Source of the DNA: Fusobacterium mortiferum ATCC 9817
Lineage (GTDB): Bacteria > Fusobacteriota > Fusobacteriia > Fusobacteriales > Fusobacteriaceae
Direction: 5' to 3'
Assembly (NCBI RefSeq): GCF_000158195.2
Contig: NZ_GL987994.1
Location: 49,638 to 96,327, forward strand
DNA: 46,690 bases
This document shows positions 41,472 to 46,690 of this stretch, one piece after another. A program made the translations under genes and the position numbers. The notes beneath the pieces are model-generated. The model was not told where the DNA came from. It was given only the letters and a program-made list of their open reading frames with translations, and made no database searches. Position 1 is the stretch's first letter, and each line of letters starts with the position of its first letter.

Positions 41472-42234
41472 ACTTTTATTTTTTTTAGGAGTATCAGTAT
41501 TTTTAGTAAGTTGTAGTAATGTGCAAAAAAATAAAGAGATGGAGTATTCTCTTTTAAGAGGAGTAAATTACTCTCAACAAAATCAATATGAAAAAGCAAT
41601 AATTGAATATCAAAAAGCTTATGTATTAGATTCGAATAATGTAATTCTTTTAAAGGAAATGGGTTATTGTTATTATCAATTTGGAGATTACACAAAAGCT
41701 GAAGAGTTTTGGTTAAAAGCTTTAAAACAGACTCCTAATGATGAAAGTTTAATAAAAAATTTAGCTACTCTTTATTATGAAAATAAAGAGTATTCAAAAG
41801 TTAATAATATAATAAAAAATAGTTATAATCCAAATGATGATTATTATCTAAAATTGAGAGCTCTTATGTTATATTCTAAAAATAATAAACTAAAATCTTA
41901 TGAGTTATTAAAAGAAATAGATACTGAGAAATTTGATGTAGATACAGCTATAAAATATATGGAAATTTTAAAAGAGTTAGATAAGAGAGATGAATTATAT
42001 TATTTTATGAAAAATAGTTATTCTCTTTTTAAAGATAACAAAGAATATATTATAGCTTATGCACAGAATTTATCTGGTGTTTATTCTATGAATAAAGAAG
42101 CTCAAAATATATTATTGGACTATATTGTAATAAATGGAAATGATAATGATATATATCTTCAGTTGAGTGGGATATATTTAAAAATAGGAGAAAAGAAAAA
42201 AGCTGAGGACACTTATAGATTAATGTCCTATTAG
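41461..42234 (+). CDS. TPR-repeat lipoprotein
   Basis: A 257-residue protein with a lipoprotein signal (hydrophobic segment then LVSC, Cys ~18). At least three TPR units follow, e.g. RGVNYSQQNQYEKAIIEYQKA, GYCYYQFGDYTKAEEFWLKA and the C-terminal LQLSGIYLKIGEKKKAEDTY. It would be tethered in the periplasm and act as a protein-binding scaffold; the partner is unknown. The start is a TTG at 41461 overlapping the end of the DUF502 gene, with GGAG upstream. Confidence 0.85.
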   Translation: MKIRLLFFLGVSVFLVSCSNVQKNKEMEYSLLRGVNYSQQNQYEKAIIEYQKAYVLDSNNVILLKEMGYCYYQFGDYTKAEEFWLKALKQTPNDESLIKNLATLYYENKEYSKVNNIIKNSYNPNDDYYLKLRALMLYSKNNKLKSYELLKEIDTEKFDVDTAIKYMEILKELDKRDELYYFMKNSYSLFKDNKEYIIAYAQNLSGVYSMNKEAQNILLDYIVINGNDNDIYLQLSGIYLKIGEKKKAEDTYRLMSY

Positions 42235-42275
42235 ATATTGAGGGGAAAATATCAAAATAAATGGAGTGAAGAGAA

Positions 42276-42788
42276 ATGGATTTAAAAAAATATGTAGCAA
42301 ATGTAAAAGATTTCCCAAAGGAAGGAATATTATTTAGAGATATTACTCCTTTAATGAATGATGGAGAAGCTTTTAAAGCAGCTACTGATGAAATAGTTAA
42401 ATTTGCTAAAGAGCAAAATGTAGATTTAATTGTTGGACCAGAAGCAAGAGGATTTATATTTGGTTGCCCTGTTTCTTATGCTATGGGGATAGGATTTGTT
42501 CCAGTTAGAAAACCTAAAAAACTACCTAGAGAGGTTATAGAGTATTCTTATGATTTAGAATATGGTTCAAATACTTTATGTATGCATAAGGATGCTATAA
42601 AGCCTGGACAGAGAGTATTGATAGTAGATGACCTTTTAGCTACTGGTGGAACTATGGAAGCTGCTGTAAAATTAGTAGAAGAATTAGGTGGAGTTGTAGC
42701 AGGATTAGCTTTTTTAATTGAGTTAGAAGAGTTAAATGGAAGAGAAAAACTAAAAGATTATCCAGTTTTAACGTTGATGAAATATTAA
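42276..42788 (+). CDS. apt: Adenine phosphoribosyltransferase
   Basis: This 170-residue salvage enzyme converts adenine and PRPP to AMP. Motifs: [16 protein letters not shown] at the start, [10 protein letters not shown] (~59), [11 protein letters not shown] and the PRPP loop [14 protein letters not shown] (~113). It is followed by a nested hairpin terminator and then the stringent-response gene rel, an order also common in Firmicutes. Confidence 0.95.
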   Translation: MDLKKYVANVKDFPKEGILFRDITPLMNDGEAFKAATDEIVKFAKEQNVDLIVGPEARGFIFGCPVSYAMGIGFVPVRKPKKLPREVIEYSYDLEYGSNTLCMHKDAIKPGQRVLIVDDLLATGGTMEAAVKLVEELGGVVAGLAFLIELEELNGREKLKDYPVLTLMKY

Positions 42789-42792
42789 AATA

Positions 42793-42896
42793 AAAGAGAG
42801 TGAATGGATTAGTCTAAAACAACTTCTTCTAAAAAATTTAGATTATAAAATCTAATTTAAAAGTTGTTTTAGACTTTTTTATTTATCACTCTCTTT
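42793..42896 (+). terminator. Triple nested palindrome/terminator between apt and rel
   Basis: Three concentric stems: AAAGAGAGTGA (42793-42803) with TCACTCTCTTT (42886-42896); AGTCTAAAACAACTT (42811-42825) with AAGTTGTTTTAGACT (42861-42875), followed by a T run; and TTAGATT (42838-42844) with AATCTAA (42849-42855). The middle stem with its Ts is the terminator; the outer arms are also perfect. Confidence 0.8.
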
Positions 42897-42924
42897 AAAA
42901 TTATGGATAGAAAAGAGGAATTTT

Positions 42925-45108
42925 ATGAATTATTGGGAAGAGATATTAAAAGAGATAGAAAAGAATAATTTAAAAGTAGATATTGAAAAAATTAAACTAG
43001 CTTTTTTCTTTGCTGAAGAGTGCCATGAAGGACAATATAGAAAATCTGGAGAAGATTATATAATGCATCCAGTAGAAGTTACTAAAATATTAATAGATAT
43101 GAAAATGGATACTGATACCATAGTGGCAGGGATACTCCATGATATAGTAGAAGATACACTGATAACCTTAGCAGATATTAAATATAATTTTGGAGAAACA
43201 GTGGCTACTCTAGTAGATGGAGTTACTAAATTAAAAACTCTTCCCAATGGTACTAAAAAGCAAGATGAAAATATAAGAAAAATGATTTTAGCTATGGCTC
43301 AAAACTTGAGAGTAATAATTATAAAATTAGCAGACAGACTTCATAATATGAGAACTATGAAATATATGAAGCCAGAAAAACAAATATCTATATCTCAAGA
43401 GACTTTGGATATCTATGCTCCACTTGCACATAGATTAGGAATAGCTAAAATTAAATGGGAATTAGAAGATTTAGCACTACGTTATTTAAAGCCAAAAGAG
43501 TATATGAATATAAAATCTCTTATTGACTCTAAAAAGAAAGAGAGAGAGGAATATATTCAAGGATTTATAGAAACAATAGTTAATCTGCTCCATGAAACTG
43601 GAATAAAAGGAAGTGTAAAAGGAAGGTTTAAACATTTTTATAGTATCTATAAAAAAATGTATGAGAAAAATAAAGAGTTTGATGATATTTATGATTTGAT
43701 GGGAGTTAGAATAATTGTAGATACTGAGGGAGAATGTTATAATACCTTAGGAGTAATACATAGCCATTTTAAACCAGTACCAGGAAGATTTAAAGATTAT
43801 ATTGCTGTTCCTAAATCAAATAACTATCAATCAATTCATACTACTATTGTTGGACCACAAGGAAAATTTATTGAGATACAGATAAGAACAGAAGAGATGG
43901 ATAAGGTAGCTGAAGAAGGAATAGCAGCACACTGGAGCTATAAAGAACACACGAAGGTAACTAAAAGTGATCAAGTGTATGGATGGCTTAGAAATATTCT
44001 AGAATTACAAAAAGAAACTGAAACAGCTCAAGAGTTTATAGATAGTGTAACTAAGGATATAATGAATGAAACTGTATTTGTTTTTTCACCTAAGGGAGAT
44101 ATTACTGAGTTACCACAAGGGGCTACTCCACTTGATTTTGCTTTTGCTATTCATACACAGATAGGATGTAAATGTGTAGGTGCTAAGGTAAATGGAAAAA
44201 TAGTTACATTAGATTATAAACTACAAAATGGAGATAGAGTTGAGATTATAACTTCTAAGAACTCTAAAGGACCAAATAAAGATTGGTTAGACATAGTTGT
44301 AACTCATGGAGCAAAGAGTAAAATTAAAAAAGTTCTAAAAGATTTAGTAAGAGACCAAACTATAAAAAATGGTAGAGAAAATCTTGAAAGAGAGTTGGGA
44401 AAACTTGGAATAACTCTAAAAGAGATGGAAGAGGATCCAATTATCAAAAAACATATGGAAAAAAATAATATCACATCTTTAGATGAATTTTACTATCATG
44501 TAGGAGAAAAGAGAAGTAAAATAGATATTATTATAGATAAACTTAGAAAAAAAATAGAAAAAGATAGAAAAATAGAAAATATAAATATTGAAGAGTTAAT
44601 GGAAAAGAAAAAAGACAAAGAAAAGAGCTCTTCAAGTAAAAATGATTATGGAATAATAATAGATGGAGTTAATAATACTCTAATAAGATTTGCTAGATGT
44701 TGTACACCTCTTCCTGGAGATGAGATAGGAGGATATGTAACAAAACTTACAGGAATAACTGTGCATAGAAGAGATTGTAAGAATTTTCAAAGTATGATAG
44801 CTCAAGACCCAACTAGAGAGATAGAGGTAGAATGGGATAGTAAAGTAGTAGAGCAAAAAGAAAATAAATATAAATTTACTTTTAATGTACTTGTATATGA
44901 TAAACCAAATATACTTATGAATATTATAAATTTGATAGCTAATCATAAAATTCATCTGGTTACAATTAATAGTAACGAGATAAATAAAAATGGAGAAAGC
45001 TATATGAATTTCCAAATAACAATAGAAATTTCAAATAAAAATGAATATAAATATCTATTGAATAATATGTTAAAAATGAAAGAAATAATATCAGTAGATA
45101 GGACATAG
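42925..45108 (+). CDS. rel: Bifunctional (p)ppGpp synthetase/hydrolase (Rel/SpoT)
   Basis: A 727-residue stringent-response enzyme. HD hydrolase domain (~25-180) with an intact YIMHPVEVT and HDIVEDT; synthetase domain (~230-345) with YDLMGVRIIVDT, RFKDYIAVPKSNNYQSIHT and EIQIRTEEMD; TGS (~390-450); a Cys-containing zinc-finger-like region (RFARCCTPLPGDEIGGYVT, ~590) and a C-terminal ACT domain (~655-727). Both catalytic halves look intact, so it should make and degrade (p)ppGpp on ribosomes. It starts at ATG 42925 behind AAGAGG. Confidence 0.95.
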   Translation: MNYWEEILKEIEKNNLKVDIEKIKLAFFFAEECHEGQYRKSGEDYIMHPVEVTKILIDMKMDTDTIVAGILHDIVEDTLITLADIKYNFGETVATLVDGVTKLKTLPNGTKKQDENIRKMILAMAQNLRVIIIKLADRLHNMRTMKYMKPEKQISISQETLDIYAPLAHRLGIAKIKWELEDLALRYLKPKEYMNIKSLIDSKKKEREEYIQGFIETIVNLLHETGIKGSVKGRFKHFYSIYKKMYEKNKEFDDIYDLMGVRIIVDTEGECYNTLGVIHSHFKPVPGRFKDYIAVPKSNNYQSIHTTIVGPQGKFIEIQIRTEEMDKVAEEGIAAHWSYKEHTKVTKSDQVYGWLRNILELQKETETAQEFIDSVTKDIMNETVFVFSPKGDITELPQGATPLDFAFAIHTQIGCKCVGAKVNGKIVTLDYKLQNGDRVEIITSKNSKGPNKDWLDIVVTHGAKSKIKKVLKDLVRDQTIKNGRENLERELGKLGITLKEMEEDPIIKKHMEKNNITSLDEFYYHVGEKRSKIDIIIDKLRKKIEKDRKIENINIEELMEKKKDKEKSSSSKNDYGIIIDGVNNTLIRFARCCTPLPGDEIGGYVTKLTGITVHRRDCKNFQSMIAQDPTREIEVEWDSKVVEQKENKYKFTFNVLVYDKPNILMNIINLIANHKIHLVTINSNEINKNGESYMNFQITIEISNKNEYKYLLNNMLKMKEIISVDRT

Positions 45109-46287
<1,179 letters not shown>

Positions 46288-46304
46288 AGTAGAATCAATT
46301 AAAG

Positions 46305-46350
46305 AAGAGGATGTTACAATTTAAAAGTTTGTAACAACCTCTTTTTTTTA
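46305..46350 (+). terminator. Terminator after tgt
   Basis: AAGAGGATGTTACAA (46305-46319) pairs with TTGTAACAACCTCTT (46329-46343) with one mismatch, followed by a T run. From here to about 46457 I see only AT-rich sequence without a gene. Confidence 0.85.
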
Positions 46351-46457
46351 TATATAAGGAAATTATAATTTGACTTTTTAAGAGAAAAATAAGGAATTAG
46401 TTAATATTTCTATTAGAAGTTTAATAAAATAAGAAAAAATAAATATTTTTGTAACAC

Positions 46458-46479
46458 AAAAAAGCTGATTTTAATCAGC
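46458..46479 (-). terminator. Minus-strand terminator hairpin at the end of the putative remnant
   Basis: Read on minus: GCTGATT-AA-AATCAGC followed by six Ts. It lies just after the stop of the minus-strand fragment and would end its transcript; it could also be the end hairpin of a small mobile element. Confidence 0.6.
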
Positions 46480-46480
46480 G

Positions 46481-46687
46481 CTACCAACAATATTCTTTCC
46501 AACAAATGGAGCCTTTTGATATATTAAAATATGAAATTCTTCTTACTTTCATTTTAATTTTACAATTAAAACAATAGAAAGGATTTATTCCAAATGTTTT
46601 CCAGATTTCTAGTTGATAAAATGTAGTTTTAGTATATTGTAATTTATATTTTTTTATTTTAGAGATAATAAATTTAAGTTTCTTTTT
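46481..46687 (-). pseudogene. Possible C-terminal remnant of a transposase
   Basis: The minus frame between a stop at 46688-46690 and the TAG at 46481-46483 encodes 68 residues. They are Lys/Tyr-rich at first, then IWKTFGINPFYCFNCKIKM, a single CxxC like the zinc-ribbon tail of Y2/IS91-type transposases. The in-frame stop at the window edge and the lack of a start codon suggest decay or a frameshift. The family call is from memory of tail patterns and is uncertain; it may be an unrelated fragment. Confidence 0.35.
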
Positions 46688-46690
46688 TTA

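Overview
The window looks like chromosome of a Fusobacterium-type organism. The DNA is very AT-rich, and arginine is written almost only as AGA. The cell is clearly diderm: there is an autotransporter beta-barrel, a TolC/MacA/MacB efflux set and a LolA-like exported protein. Much of the core gene content and the TTGACA/TATAAT promoters nevertheless look Firmicutes-like. The species cannot be fixed from sequence alone; a member of the F. varium/ulcerans/mortiferum group is my guess. Nearly all genes are on the plus strand. The exceptions are an MscS channel and a decayed gene at the right edge.

Layout. (1) 1-1474: the end of a phage-like lysis cassette, with an M15 endolysin, several small membrane or coiled-coil proteins and an excisionase-like HTH protein. 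(2) 1489-5282: accessory genes, namely a large autotransporter bracketed by two related hairpin repeats, two unrecognised small genes, a DUF1456 (YehS-like) protein and a small membrane protein. (3) 5370-9961: energy and transport, with a single-subunit [FeFe] hydrogenase carrying a degenerate NuoF-like domain, an AGCS amino-acid/Na+ symporter, and a convergent MscS channel. (4) 10180-12919: a three-gene ABC importer of the TrpXYZ type. (5) 12937-16870: a ribbon-helix-helix/WYL regulator, then anaerobic ribonucleotide reductase nrdD-nrdG behind two NrdR boxes. (6) 16978-20046: ferrous iron uptake (two FeoA, FeoB, and a Cys-rich FeoB-associated peptide). (7) 20047-20495: a 449-bp gene-free stretch filled by two nested palindromic elements. 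(8) 20496-24730: a TolC-MacA-MacB export operon with overlapping genes. (9) 24784-31192: a cell-wall and housekeeping operon (class B PBP with PASTA, PriA, Def, FtsB/DivIC-like, GlpX). (10) 31717-32394: an array of seven tRNAs. (11) 32497-42234: a long housekeeping run (peptidase, MreC, LolA-like, RecO, PtsN-like, NrdR, Fmt, FolD, ACT protein, AccB, CorC-like, DUF502, TPR lipoprotein). (12) 42276-46350: apt, rel and tgt. The right edge holds a possible transposase remnant.

Functional links inside the window: NrdR (36227-36688) is the expected repressor of nrdDG through the boxes at 13975-14022. Peptide deformylase and Fmt are the opposing formyl-Met enzymes. The stringent-response enzyme Rel sits beside Apt in purine metabolism. 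The hydrogenase, nrdDG and Feo genes together describe an oxygen-free, ferrous-iron lifestyle.

No CRISPR array, integrase, intact insertion sequence or obvious unknown defence island is present. The most unusual items are the hydrogenase domain that has lost its cluster ligands, the short and long versions of a hairpin element at 16802 and 20214, the hairpin repeats flanking the autotransporter, an NrdR box embedded in a terminator-like hairpin, and a pair of overlapping hairpins upstream of the gene at 31212.
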